Origin: Cynocephalus volans
Lineage: Eukaryota > Chordata > Mammalia > Dermoptera > Cynocephalidae
Length of the DNA stretch: 64,000 nt
Assembly (NCBI RefSeq): GCF_027409185.1
Contig: NC_084469.1
Span: 35,214,793-35,278,792 of the forward strand
Direction of reading: 5' to 3'
In this document: positions 34,391 to 46,620 of the stretch, piece after piece
Layout: each line of letters begins with the position of its first letter
Numbering within the stretch: position 1 is the first letter of the stretch
Program-made: the position numbers and the translations under genes
Notes under the pieces: model-generated
What the model saw: the letters and a program-made list of their open reading frames with translations, nothing else
Databases searched by the model: none
Told to the model about the DNA's origin: nothing

Positions 34391-35515
34391 AAAAAAAAAA
34401 AAAAGTAGGACATGTCAATGCTCATCAGAAGAACACCCTTCCAAAGCTGGAAAGTGATTGGCATCTGCAAGTGGATATCCTGGTGAGCTTGATGGAGGTG
34501 GCCACCTGGGTCCGTGCAATGAGTAGACATGGGGGATTTGCAGCAGTGCAAGAGCTGGGCTGAATCTAGACATGTTCCTCTTGCCCCTTTCAAGCACAGA
34601 ACGCCAACAAGAATGCTTCTGCCTACCAACAAGAGAGATAAAAACTGCAGATAACTACGAAGAAGGTTCCCTGGGGAAGACCCCCCATATAGCTGGCAAG
34701 TTGTATTGGTATTAGTAGCCCTGGCAAGCTACAAATGGACCCAGAAGGGAAGTGACACTCTGGACTAGGCTTTGCATACTTGGTGGTAGATGCCAGTCCT
34801 CAAAATACTATAAAAGGATTGAAACAGAAAATACTGCACCAATTTGTACTGTTGAGTCGCATTTCTTTAGACCAAGGAACACACTATCATCCTCAGAATA
34901 ATTGTTTGATAGGAATCAGAATGAACAATTGAAACATTTGTTGTCTAAATCAGGGGGAGATAAAGCATGAAAGGCTGGCTTAGCTCCTTCATGAGTGTGT
35001 GCTCAACCCAACATGAGGGGGACAAGGGAAGGTCTTCACTAGACAGATTACTCCACTTCTCAGGGGGTCTGAGGAAAAGGGGCAGGGGAGGGGCTGGCAC
35101 AATTATGCAAATCCTCGCTACATCATCTTACTTTCTTTTTTCCTACCTAAGGCAGTAGTCTCTGGACTAGGGCTGCAACTGGATGTGCCAGAAACAGGGA
35201 TGATTCCAAAACAAGAATCTGCAGCTATCCTTTTAATCTTTTATGTTAGAATTCCTAAGGCCTAATGGGATGAATTGTGTCTTCATCCAGCTGGCAAAAT
35301 TGAGGTTAATAGTGAATACAGTATATTGCCTGGTGGTCGTGATAGCCCACAGTCCTGCACCTGTGTAACCCAATCCTGTACGGATGGGAGTGGACCAAGG
35401 CAGAGTCTAGCACTTGCTAGACTAGTATTGCTGATGGCATTCGGGACCAGCACAGTGGCCAAATCTAACATCCCTTCCAAATGTGGAAATGTGTGGATAT
35501 AAGTGGTGAGAAGGA

Positions 35516-35622
35516 GGGATGGCCAATTAGCTCAGTTGATTAGAAGGCAGCGTTGTAACACCAAGATTGAGAATTCAGAACTCCATGCTAACCAGCAGCC
35601 AAAATAAATAAATACATAAATA
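35516..35622 (+). mobile_element. tRNA-Ile-like SINE, monomer
   Basis: GGATGGCCAATTAGCTCAGT, TTGTAACACCAAGATTGAG, CATGCTAACCAGCAGCC and an (AAAT)n tail. Duplication of type ATAAGTGGTGAGAAGGAG / ATAAATGGAGAGAAGGAG on the two sides. Confidence 0.85.
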
Positions 35623-38110
35623 ATAAATGGAGAGAAGGAGAAATGGTAGCTGAGTATAAAGGAATGAATAAATGAGTATACAACAAGGGACATCAGATAT
35701 TAAACCCTTAGAGGGGCTCAGAGCAAGAGATGATATTTTCTCCTAGCTCAATTATACAGGATGCCTGAAAGAGTGAAGCCAGATGTGGCCAAGATCAAAT
35801 GGAAGCCTACTAACCCACGTGGCATCACTCTTGGAGATATTTTTGTCATATACTATTGTTAGGCCAGGTGAGCTGGACTTATTGTTAATGACTGAGTAGG
35901 ACTCTAGTAATGTGCCAGTATCTTCTGACTGTGATTTTTCAGGTCATATCTAACTGCCAAACTGCAATGTGGTATTAACACTGAACTTGTTGCTAAGATT
36001 CAACTGACTTATGCAAACAGGTCTTGTGATAATACTGATATTAGTAATTAAATGTATTGGGGAAGTGACAGGCCTGGGGAAGAACTGGATTTAGCTAACC
36101 ATCAGCTAGCTTCTATGCTACTATGCTCTGAAAGCTCAGCCTCATGGAGACTCTACACAGAGAAGCACAGAGGTCCTTGGCTGACAGCGCCAGCTGAACC
36201 ACTGGATAACAGCAGCACAGCCATCCCTGTGAGCTGTCTTGGACGCCCCAGCTGGCATTGCGTGGAGCAGAACTGCCCAAGGGAACCCAGGGAATTGTAG
36301 AATCAGAACGTACAAGTGGCTGTTGCTTCAAGTTGCTAAACATTGGGGTATTTTATTTCCTAGTGATAAATTGAGAAGACACCTGATATTTCCAGTTCCT
36401 GGGGTTTCCAGAATTCTGCTGAGTTTGGGTGTCCCCCTCCCCCACCAACACTTGGGTTTCAGCTTTCTTCCTTGCTGAGTCAGTCATTACTCATCCACCC
36501 TTCCCCCACCTTCCAGGATGCTGACTTCTCTTGTCTGTCCTTATTTCCTCCCTGTTCTTCTTATCCTGTGGGTTTATGCCTTTTTTACCTCTTTATTGTA
36601 ATTTTAGTGGGGTTTGGGGCGGAAGAGGAGGTAAATGGATCTGTTTAATCTGTCCTCTTTAATTCAAAGTTTTTTTCTGCTTTCTTAACATAGTCACAGA
36701 ATTTTTCCCTCCACATCCTTCTTTACTCAAGATCTGGCTTTGCTCACAGCCTCCTCCCAGACTCCACATACCCCAGAGTTGGGAGGTTTGGAGCCAGTGT
36801 CCTCCACATTCCTCAGTGCCTCTTTGAGGGGCATTCCATTCATCTCTTCCACTCCAGCGGCCATCCCTGGAGAAGGCCACCATCCACTGGCCAGTGGGCA
36901 TGCCCTCTTCAACAGCTCTCAACTTTCTCATTGTGATAACTTCAACATCCCCATGCTTGATCCAGCTAACTCTGGCCTCCTAGTTCCCTGGCCTCCTTTT
37001 TGTCACGTGGCCATCTCCTCCACCTCCTTCAGCCACCCCCTCGAAGGACCAAACCCCAACTGCATGACTGCCCAGGGCTGCCCCACCTCCAAAGTCACTA
37101 GTTCAGACTGCCCACTCATCTCTCCCTATCTGAAGCTGATCCCGCAAGCTGTGCTCCATACCTCTGCCCCCCAATATCTCACTCCATCTGCCTGTGTCTT
37201 CACCCTCTCTTTCTCTACATGTGTTCTGAGGACTGCCCAGCATCCATTCACCCAGAGCACCAGAGCCTGATTTTGTCTGCAGACCCTCCCTCTCCTCCCC
37301 CTCAGTCCATGTAATCTGGGTTAAACTGGCTCCACCTTCAGCCCCATGTGACCCAGGACTTGCCAATCCGTCACGTTGCTCAGTGACTGAGATGGGCTCA
37401 GGGGTGGACCCCTGACCAAACTCAATTAGAGCCAAGAGACTCAATTCTTAGACTTTTGTTGAAGCCATTAGGTAAGTGAGGTCTTTGCTCTTGGATTTAA
37501 GCCTGGGAGAGTAGAAGGTCAGAGCTGCTGCAACCACTTGGCCACTATGACAGGAGGGCTTTTTGGACAACAAAGCCAATCACTTAGAGCGAAGCCTAAC
37601 TGAGCCCTAGGTCTTCTATGCCCAAATCCATCTGTGCCTGATGTCAGCCCTATACCTCAATTTCAGTTACTAGAAGAACCCATTCCGGCTTTCTGCCTTA
37701 GCCTGTTTGGTCTTGTGGCCCTCAGGGAATCTGCTATCAGGAGAATCATATTTACAAATGGCTCAAGAAAGACACAAAGAAACATTTCTGTAGGAAAAGA
37801 GAAATCTTCAGACATAGTCTACAGCTCCCCCTGGTGGAAAACATAGTTTCAGAGTCTAGATAACAGGTCTTCATTTCAATCCACCACGTGTCCCAATAGT
37901 CTGTATATATCTAGGTCAATTTAGAGCACCCTTCCTAGTTCAAAAAATATGTAATTACTGCTATTTATAATCCTGGTCACAGCCCATTCCGATAATACTT
38001 TGTAGTTCAGAACAATAAGCCCCAAGAAAACATGTCCCAAAATCATGCAGTGAATTTAGAATGTACTAGACCATTCGGAATCAATTTTTGTAACTTTCAT
38101 CAAAGAGAAA
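35623..38110. other. Intergenic with old repeat traces
   Basis: Bases 36060-36350 end GTTGCTTCAAGTTGCTAAAC and ATTGGGGTATTTTAT, like the end of an MLT/MST-type LTR (weak). Bases 36700-37300 are C/T-rich with a + frame of 176 codons containing NFNIPMLDPANSG, faintly like a decayed LINE endonuclease, not secure. Bases 37320-37620 look like another old repeat. No gene is supported. Confidence 0.35.
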
Positions 38111-39062
38111 ATTAGAAGAAAGGTAAAGAGAAACAGAAGCTACAATGAGGTCGAATTTTAAAATCCAGTCAAGTATAACTTCGTCGACTTCTGGTTTCAA
38201 GAAGGATTGTGCCACACATTTCCTCTTTCTCCCCCAATACCATGGAAATTACCAGAGAGAACCACAACAATACAAAAATGATCTGTTCCAGCAAACAAAA
38301 AAACTGGAGAGAATGCCATTAACGGAAATTAATATTTGATGAATATGGGGAAATCTGTTGTTTCCCGCTGAGAACGAAGTCAAGCAGTCCAGAGCTGAGA
38401 GCTCCCCCAAAACCCCACAGGAGGGGCCCCCAGGAGAGGGTGGAAAGTTCTCCACAGCAGAGCACAGCACCCGCCCAGCTCTGAGCAGCGGGCCTCGGAG
38501 TGGGGCCCAAGTGCCCGGGGCAGCAGGGTTTTTGAGCTGTGCTGGTGCCTAGTGGCCGATGGATCGCGCTGTCCCTTTTCCCTCACTAAGTCAGAGGGGG
38601 ACTGGCTGCAGCTGGTGCAGAAGTAGGTGTGGATGCTGCAGGAGCAGCGGGCGCAGCACCCCAGCAAATTCCAGCCACCCCCCAGTCATTGCCGCAGCCA
38701 CCGGGCCACTGTGCGGAGGAGGGCAGGCTGGGGAGAGAGGGGGTCCCGCCCAGGCCTGGCCTCCCCAGAGCGGTGGGCAGAGTAGCCCCAGGGACCCTTG
38801 GTGTCTGAGCTGCTCGAGCCCACTGTGTCCTTGGGGCGCCCCCCGGCGGCTGGTCCAGTCCCTGCAGGAAAATGTGCCTGTTTCCTTATCTGCACGAGCA
38901 CCAGGACTGACAGCCCAGAGCCAGGTGGTACTGGGGAGAGGAAGGGGCCCGATGCAGGCGGCAAAAGACGATGTGTACGAATACCCAGGGATCGCACACC
39001 CGCCTGCCTCGATCTCCACTCCCAAGTGTGAACAGCCGACGGACAATTACCTCCGAAGTAGC
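38111..39062. other. GC-rich intergenic segment, unassigned
   Basis: Bases 38380-39030 are GC-rich with CpGs and overlapping open frames on both strands (up to 174 codons, + 38559-39083). The preceding AT-rich part with CTTCTGGTTTCAAGAAGGAT could be the 5' end of an old retroposon. No gene is recognised. Confidence 0.3.
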
Positions 39063-39063
39063 A

Positions 39064-39165
39064 CTGGCCAGTTGGCTCAGTGAGTTAGAGTGCTGTGTTG
39101 GTAACACCAAGGTCAAGGGATCGAATCCCCCTACCCGCCAGCCAAGAAAACACGCAAACGAAAAA
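39064..39165 (+). mobile_element. tRNA-Ile-like SINE, monomer
   Basis: GGCCAGTTGGCTCAGTGAGT, TTGGTAACACCAAGGTCAAG, GGATCGAATCCCCCTACCC, GCCAGCC and an A-rich tail with CGAAAAAAG. One of the clearest tRNA-like copies: D-stem, anticodon and T-loop GATCGAATCC are all readable. Confidence 0.92.
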
Positions 39166-39219
39166 AGAAGTCAGGACAACCAGCGTCCCAAAAAAGGCAT
39201 AAGGAAAGGCAGTCCGCGA

Positions 39220-39715
39220 AAGAATGAACCCCTGCAGAAAGGAGGAAACACGAATGTACTTAAAATATTCAAATTTAATATCCTTAATCATATCGATGGT
39301 GGAATCCTGCACTCATAAAAAACCACCTGGTGTACACAATGTGGTATATTCATGCAATGGAATAAAAAGGACTGCCACATGCTACAACATTGATGGACCT
39401 TGTGGTATGCTAAGTGAAATAAGTCAGACACTGAACAAGTAGTGTATGATTCGACTTCTATAAGGTACCTAGAAGCAAATTCATAGAGACAGAAAGTAGA
39501 ATAAAGGTTACCAGGGGCTGGAAGATGGCAAATTGGGGAAGTTATTGTTTAAAGAGTACCGAGTTTTGTTGAGGATGATGAAAATGTTTTGGGTCTAGAT
39601 AGTGGTGATGGTTACAAAAAATTATGACTGAACTTAATGATATCGAAATATACACTTAAAAATGTTTAAAATGGTAAATTTTATGTTATGTGTATTTTAC
39701 CAAAAAAAATCCCAC
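39220..39715 (+). mobile_element. Old L1 3' end, sense
   Basis: CACAATGTGGTATATTCATG, CTACAACATTGATGGACCTT, AGTGAAATAAGTCAGACACT, TTCATAGAGACAGAAAGTAG and TTTTACCAAAAAAAA are the familiar order of an old L1 3' end. Confidence 0.85.
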
Positions 39716-42700
39716 CCCCACCCCCTGAAAGCCAACCTGTTATTTAAAAAAAGGAGCAATCAGAGAACAAGAAAGAGCTCTTAGAAATTCAGAACATAAG
39801 GGCAAAATGGAAAACTCAGCAGAAGCGAAAAATAATGGAACAGACACTGCTTTAAAAACATTGCGATTTAGGCGGCCAGCCAAGGAACTCTCTTAGAAAA
39901 TGATTGAGGACTCTGGATTTATAATTATTTCCATGCTTAGTAAGTTATATGTCCAAGCAAGTCTGTGGTTCCAATATCACAAAGTCAGGATCAACTCAAA
40001 AGCATTGCACATTGTAAAGAAAACATCCCTGGCACCTTACATCAAGGCTGAGGGGCAAGGCTGGGGGTCCCCAAAAGGAGAAAGGTGAGACATGGGGGAA
40101 ATGTCAGCTTAGAGGAAGAGCTTAAGTCTGCCTCTTAAGGGAGCAAAGCCCAGCTCTTGAGTCCCTGGAGAGTACGCAAAAAGGAAAAGAAAGTGGTCTG
40201 TCAGAAAGGTCAGGCACACACGCTCTTGCTTTCCTTCTTGGTTTGGAATTGGGAAATCCTGGTATTCTGGAACCATCCAGATGGGTATGGGGGAGCTCAT
40301 GGGCACAGACTAGGGCTTCAAACCAAGAGAAGCCCCTCAGGTAGCACAGCCAGGCAGGATTTGGGCAAGAGCACAGAGGAGGCAGAGGGAGGGGGCAGTG
40401 AGAAGAGCTGGAAATAGCCCTTGTGGCTTTTCATGATGCAGGATGATGCAGTGGACCCGGGGCTCTCAGCTGGACACAGAGAGGAGAGGCCAATCTGCTG
40501 AGAGGAGCCTGGGCCAGCTGCAGCCTGGGGTTGAGGAGAGGGGTCAGTGGTGGCCAGCAGCAGTGAACTCCGTGTCATGTCCAAGACTCGGTGGGACCTG
40601 TTGCTCCCAGCAGACACCAGTCCAGAGACCAGACCAGCCCTGGGCCAGGGACCAGCTGAGGACAGCATAGGACAGTCACCCCTCTCCCACTATGCCCAGA
40701 TACCACCTTGGGAAAGGCAATGAGTAGGGGAAGGACAGCCATGTTGACAAGAGGAACTAGGAAATGACTGTGTACTTACTCCAAAGACAGCATCTAATCT
40801 GGAGAAGACAGACTGCATCAATCACCATGTTGATGTGTTTTCTCCTGCTGCCAGCAAGAGAAAGGAAGAAAGAAAAGATCAATTACAGACATAAAGACTC
40901 TCCATGGTCTCCACATCCCAGTGTGTTGTGTAAATTTACAACACTACTACATAAACATGAGTCGGGACTAAGAAGACAGTAAATGGTAAAACAGAAACAA
41001 TGGTGAGAAAGGAAACCAGCAGAACATGTGGTTAAGTCTTAACTGTTGTTCCTAAGTGTTTGAAAAACCTAATGCAAAGAACTACAAAAATATAAAAGAC
41101 ATAATATTTTAAAATTCTGGAACTAATATACTAGAATCTAGACTCTTTCAATTAACCTGGATGCATTTATTGATTGTAAATTATACCTCAAAAATTATGA
41201 ATTAAAAAAAAAGACACAAAGCACACGTGTTCTCTCTCTCTCTCTCTCTCCTCCACACTCCACAGACTCCGGTCTCTCCCTGTGGTCTCCGCATGAACAG
41301 GCTAGTCTGAGCTTCTGCACATCATCTTAAGGGCAATCAGACTGTTTGCATGGTGGCTTTTATGACCTAGCCTGAGAAGTCACACATCACATCTCCCATA
41401 ACCACAAACCCATCTAGATTAAGAGGAAGGGAACATAGATATTAATTCTCAATGTCACATTTTGTGACATGTGTGTGGCATGAGGGATATTGTTGTGGAC
41501 ATGTTTAGAAATACAATCTGCCACAGTGTGCCCTCTGGACACAATTCACACTTCTCCCACATGAAAATGCTAATCTCATCCTATTATGGCATCAACTCAG
41601 CCTAGAATTTCAGCATTCAAATTGGGTCCAGATACAGATGAGACTGCACAGGTGCGGTTCGCTGATTCTCCGCAGCTCTCAGGGTACCTGCCCTGAATTA
41701 AAAATGCGATCACTCCAGCCCTGTGCGGTGGGCAAGAGTTCCCTTTGGAATGTAGCATCATAACATTCTACCAGCACCCCCCGAACACCTTCTACGTGCA
41801 GGGCATTGTGTTAAGCTATGGGAAACATGGATGAATAAGAAAGACCTACTTCAATCCTTGTACCAGCCAGAGAAAAAAGAAAGAAAGAAAGAAAGACCCA
41901 TCATCTGCCAACATAAGCTTTCAATATAGCCTTTTTCTCTATGGCTGCCACTGAGCAAACTGGTCCCACTATTTGGATGTCATATTCAATTGTTGAACTT
42001 CTTTTAGGCTCCTTAACTTTAGTACATTCAACTATCAACTCTCAGAGCTACATTCCATGCTGAATTCTGATTTTTGAACATCAACTGATAAACAAATATT
42101 TGGAAGGATCACACAGTGGCCCTGTCAACCAACCTCACTTTCCATTTTGGTTACATCCTCATCTGTAGGTCAATGTTTGTTTTACCATTTTTTGAAAATC
42201 TTATGGGAAATGGGAATACTGAGAGCCTAACTCTTGTATACTTGATATAATTGAGACAAAGATAAAAATCTTTACCTACAACAGGATGTTCATGGGATTT
42301 AAGCCGGGGGAACTGGTGGACTGTGCATTTAGTTGTTAAGGAAAAGAACAAAAATATTGTACACCAAATCCTGGAAATGCATCATTGGAGACTGAGTCTA
42401 AAATGTACTGTATATTTGGTGCCTTGATATTAAATATATTTCATGATATACTTATCCTGTTTGGGAGGAGAACCGATCCAACTTCCTCACATTAGACCTG
42501 AGTCTAAATTTTCAGGTGTGCCATGCCTGAAAAGTAAAGACCTGAATATTAGTTTCCTATGGCTGCCGTAACAGATTACTGCAAACTTGGTGGCTTAAAA
42601 TGACACACATTTATTCTCTTACAGTTCTGGAAGTCAGAAGTTTGACATCAGTTTCACTGGGCCCAAATCAAGGTGTTGGCAGGGCCTTGCTCACTATGGA

Positions 42701-43640
42701 CGCTGTAGGGGAGAATTCATCCCCTGGCTTTTCCCAGCTCCTAGAGCCACATTCCTCGCATCCCTTGGCTTGTGGCCCCTTCCACCAGTGGCATAGCAGT
42801 TTGCTTCACTTGCTGCATTGCCTTCTTCTGTGTCAAATCTCCCTCTCCCACCCTCTTCTGAGGACATTTGTGATTACATTTAGGGCCCACCCAGACAGTC
42901 CAGAATAATCTCCCCATTTCAAGATTCTTACTTTTATACACTTATATGTTCAATTAGAGAAATACTATTTAAGAAAAATGAAGTAAGTCTATATCTAAGA
43001 ACATGGGAAATGTCCAAGACATATAATAAAATGAAAAATAGACATTAACAATCAACAACCAGTTAGAAGAAGTAATAGAAGAAAAGAACCTACAAGAGCA
43101 ATAAAAAAGATAATAAACTTAATAAGAAACATATCAAACCTATTTAAAGAAAAGTTTAAAACATTACAGGACACAAAACTAGGCCTGAACAAAGAGAAAC
43201 ATATGCTATGTTTTGCATAGAAAGGGTCAATGTCATAAAATACGAATTTTTCCATAAATTAATTTATAAATTTAACACAAGGAAAGTACCATATGCTCTC
43301 TATGAAACAAGAAACAAGACCTGCAAGAGAGTGCTAAATTAAAATAGCAAGATACAGAACAGTGTTATCTTTTATGTAAGAAAGGGACTGAAAAAAGTAC
43401 ATTTGTATTTGCTTGTGTATACAGAAGGAGCTCCAGAGGATACATGAGAATCTAACAGTGGTTCCCTCTTTGGGGGAACTGAGATGATAGGGAATAGGGG
43501 TAGGAGGGAGACTTTTCACTATATTCTTTTTTGTTTATTTTTGAACCACATAAATGTATTACATTTTCATAAAACAAATATAAAATGAAATATTTTTAAA
43601 GGAGGGAAGCAAATTGTAAAGCGGTACATAGAATCATCTA
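39716..43640. other. Intergenic with old repeats and microsatellites
   Basis: Bases 41230-41253 are a (TC)n tract. Bases 41876-41895 are (AAAG)n. Bases 41280-41520 and 42540-42925 are old medium-reiteration repeats; the second starts TTAGTTTCCTATGGCTGCCG and ends CCCATTTCAAGATTCTTA. No exon recognised. Confidence 0.4.
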
Positions 43641-43652
43641 TTTTTTCAAACA

Positions 43653-43756
43653 CGATTTTTTTTTTTTTTTAAACAGCTGGCTGGTTTGAGGATCGGGAAC
43701 CCTTGACCCTAGTCTTATCAGCACCATGCTCTGCTGAGTTAGTAACCGGCCAGCCC
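43653..43756 (-). mobile_element. tRNA-Ile-like SINE, monomer
   Basis: A T run, then CAGCTGGCTGGTTTGAGGAT, CCCTTGACCCTAGTCTTATC and GTAACCGGCCAGCCC. Confidence 0.88.
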
Positions 43757-43910
43757 TCAAATATTCATTTTAAAAAGCTATTAACACTGGTTATCTTCCA
43801 AGGCCTTTTATTTTTACGCACACATTTTTATATGCTTTAATTTGTACAAGAGATGTGTATTGTTTCTGTAATCAGAAAGAATGAAAATAGTGATTTTTAA
43901 GTTTATCTTT

Positions 43911-43997
43911 TGGCAGCTGGCCGGTAAGGGGATCCAAACCCGTGACCTTGATGTTATAAGGCTGCCCTCCAACCAACTGAGCTAACTGGCCAGCCCT
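43911..43997 (-). mobile_element. tRNA-Ile-like SINE, monomer
   Basis: GGCAGCTGGCCGGTAAGGGG, ATCCAAACCCGTGACCTTG, CAACTGAGCTAACTGGCCAG and CCC. It has very little tail. Confidence 0.88.
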
Positions 43998-44714
43998 TAA
44001 GATTGTTTTTTTATTTAATAGTGAACTCAGTTTAACAGTGAAAAATGATATATTCCTATGTTCCCTTCTCACTGTTCCTTAACTGTTACAAACTGCAGTT
44101 TAGTGGAATCCTGGCTTTCACTCTGTATTTTAGATCCAAATTTCCTTTCTTACTCAGCTTGAATCATTTTTTTTAGAATCAGACGCCCCCAGGACTTGTC
44201 TGTTACTCTGAGATTCAGGCCAAATTGGTTTCAAAAGTTGTTTTGCCTCATTTAAACTTAAGGAATAATTTTTCCTTGTCTGCTGCTGCAGTGATTCCAC
44301 ACACAGAAACTTCTAATTCCTTCTGTCAACTCCTCCAAATGTCATGACTTGGGCGAGGGGGGGGGGGAAGGACTAAAAATCTCAGAAGAAAGACATTTTC
44401 CCTTTCCCTCTAAAGAAAGAGAGAAACCAAGACCTTCCAGAGGGGGAGCTCCTCCTGCAGCTGAGGTTATTTATAGTAGTTGGATTTAAATATAATTCTG
44501 CCCTCTAGTAACTCCAGCATACTGCTACTTTAAGATTTGGCTCCACCCTTTATGTCAGAGAGCTGTATTGTTTCAGTACATTACAGATTGAATACAAACG
44601 TAGCAGGCAACAGATAAAAAACATAAATAAGCTCCGGTATGGGTCACTGGAAGGGAGTTGCTGTGTGGTGGCCAGTGGCTGGCTGTGTGACCTTGGCATA
44701 GGGATTTTAAATAT

Positions 44715-45375
44715 TCTGCCTCTCAAATATAAAATGGTGCAGCCACTGTAGAAAACAGGATGTCAGTTCTTCAAACAATTTAAACATAGAACTATCATAT
44801 GATCCAGCAAATCCACTTCCAGGTGTGTACCCCAAAGAACTGAAAAGTAGGGACCCAAAGAGATTTGTATGTTCATAGCAGCATTATTTACAATAGCCAA
44901 AAGATGGACGCAAACCAAGTGTCCATGGATGGATGAACAGAGAAATAAAATGTGGTGTATACATACAACAGAATATTATTCAACTATAAAAAGGAATGAA
45001 ACTCTAATGCATGCTACAACATGGGATGGACCTCGAAAACATTATGCTAAGTGAAATAAACCAGACACGAAGGGAAAAATATTGTATGATTCTACTTATA
45101 TGAGGGACCTAGAGTAGCCAAATTCATAGAGACAGAAAGTAGGATGGTGGTTGCCAGGGGGCTGTGGGGAGGAAGAAGGGGGGAGTTAAGGTTTAATGGG
45201 GACAGAGCTTCAGTTGGGGAAGATGAAAAAGTTCTGGAGGTGGACGTCGGTGACAATTGGGCAACAATGTAAACGTACCTATATGCCACTGAACTTTACA
45301 CTTAAAAAATGGTTAAAATGGTGAATTTTTGTTAGGTTTATTTTACCATGAAAAAAGCAAAAAAAAAAAAAAAGA
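44715..45375 (+). mobile_element. L1 3' end, sense (5'-truncated)
   Basis: A 61-codon remnant of the ORF2 C-terminus ([20 protein letters not shown] at 44869) followed by the 3' UTR order CATAGAGACAGAAAGTAGGA, TTGCCAGGGGGCTGTGGGG, CACTTAAAAAATGGTTAAAA and an A-rich tail at 45352-45395. Confidence 0.88.
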
Positions 45376-45839
45376 AAAAAGAAAAGAAAAGAAAAGATCT
45401 GCCTTTCATTCTTTCATTCTTTGTATGTTACTGGCAGTTCACGGACTCTAGATGAAAACTGAGAGATTATTGATTTAGGCAAATCAGTCTCTGGGCTTTA
45501 TTCACATCATTTACGTAATGGAAGGATTGGGTGGAGTTTCCACAATTCCAAGTAGAGATGTTGTGTCAGAAGAGGAGAAATGTGGGAAAATAAACCCTTA
45601 TGGAAGCTAAGAAGCATAGCGCTGTATAAATGAACATTGACAGCTACTAGATTTGGGGACTCTACTACAGATCAGACATCTAAATCATACAATATTTCAA
45701 ACATACAGAAAATCTCTCTGTATAGCGATTGTCTACCACCCCAAATTAACAGCTTTTCGTACTTTGTCACACATACTATTTCTTTTACCTTTTGATCTTG
45801 TTTATTATCTTTAACCCTCACTAGAAGGTAAGTTCCATG

Positions 45840-46005
45840 AGAGCAGGGATTTTTAACTCTTTATTCACTGCTGTATCCCCAGAGCCTAGAACAGTGCCTG
45901 GCACATAGTAGAAATTCAGAACTATGCTCCAGTCAACTGAACTAACCAACTGGCCGGCCTTCATAGAAATTCAATAAATGTTTTTTGAATGAATGAATGC
46001 ATGAC
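45840..46005 (+). repeat. L2 LINE 3' end, interrupted
   Basis: GCTGTATCCCCAGAGCCTAG, AACAGTGCCTGGCACATAG and AATAAATGTTTTTTGAATG with (GAAT)n is the familiar L2 3' end. A SINE fragment splits it at 45921-45960. Confidence 0.75.
45921..45960 (-). mobile_element. SINE 5' fragment of about 40 nt with target duplication
   Basis: Only the 5' part of the tRNA-like unit is present (ACTGAACTAACCAACTGGCC, GGCC), with no tail. It is flanked by AGTAGAAATTCA (45908-45919) and CATAGAAATTCA (about 45962-45973). Confidence 0.75.
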
Positions 46006-46009
46006 TCCT

Positions 46010-46620
46010 TGTACAAGTCTCCTCATACACAAATAAATGTTAGTTTCTCTAGGATAGATTCCTACAAGTGAGATGGTTTCACCTCTACTAAGTTCTGTCA
46101 GACTGCCCACCAATTTACACTGTCACCACTGATATATAAGGGTTTGTGTTTCCCTGTTTTGATATTGTCACACTGTCTTATTTTTGCCGATCTGATGGAT
46201 GTGTATGGTATTTCATGGTTTCATTGTCTTATTTTGCATCCCCTTGATTATTAGTGAGGTTGAGCATTGTACCTTAGGCTTTTCCTGTGTGTGCTTGCTA
46301 TACCTTTTGCCTGTTTCTCTACTGGGATGCTTACCTTTTATATATACATATATATATATATTTATAAAAATAGATAGATATAGATGTTAAACCTTTTTGT
46401 TAATGTTTTGCAAATATCTTTTTCTAGTCTGAGGCTTATGTTTTCTCTTTGAGATGTGTTTTTTGGGCCAAAAATTTTAACTTTATGTTTTTAAATTTAT
46501 CTATCTTTTCTTTTATGATATGTACTTTATGTCTCGTATTTAATAAATCCATTCCTATCCTGAATTGATAAAGATATCCTCTTTTTTGAACTAAATTTTT
46601 TATTAGCTTTTTATTTGGAA
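46010..46620 (-). mobile_element. Old antisense L1 fragment
   Basis: CCCCTTGATTATTAGTGAGG, TTGAGCATTGTACCTTAGG, GTAATGTTTTGCAAATAT-type sequence and ATCCTGAATTGATAAAGA follow antisense L1 ORF2 order. Bases 46620-46900 continue in a different old repeat (GATTCACCTATTGTTAACA). Confidence 0.55.

Larger units (their letters stand above)
31682..35500 (+). mobile_element. Decayed ERV-L provirus (5' LTR, gag-like and pol-like remains)
   Basis: A retroviral unit in sense order. A 5' LTR (about 31682-32124) is followed two bases later by a primer binding site TGGTGTCAGAAGTGGGGG (32127-32144) complementary to the tRNA-Leu 3' end, which defines the ERV-L type. A gag-like frame of 106 codons follows (32741-33061). 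Decayed segments resembling protease, reverse transcriptase (about 33320-34110), RNase H (about 34110-34290) and the start of integrase (about 34405-34500) come next. Stops and frameshifts break every segment and no env is recognised. A SINE (32478-32560) and a Y3 RNA retrocopy (34304-34390) interrupt it. The right limit is unclear; no matching 3' LTR was identified. The copy is not functional. Confidence 0.75.

Noticed and set aside
36740..37270. 176-codon frame in C/T-rich DNA
   Set aside because: No splice context or recognised domain; only a faint LINE endonuclease resemblance.
39064..39165. Possible functional tRNA-Ile gene
   Set aside because: The cloverleaf-like unit carries a retroposon A-rich tail and belongs to the many-copy SINE family; the anticodon region differs from a normal tRNA-Ile.
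42600..42908. 102-codon frame
   Set aside because: It lies wholly in an old medium-reiteration repeat.
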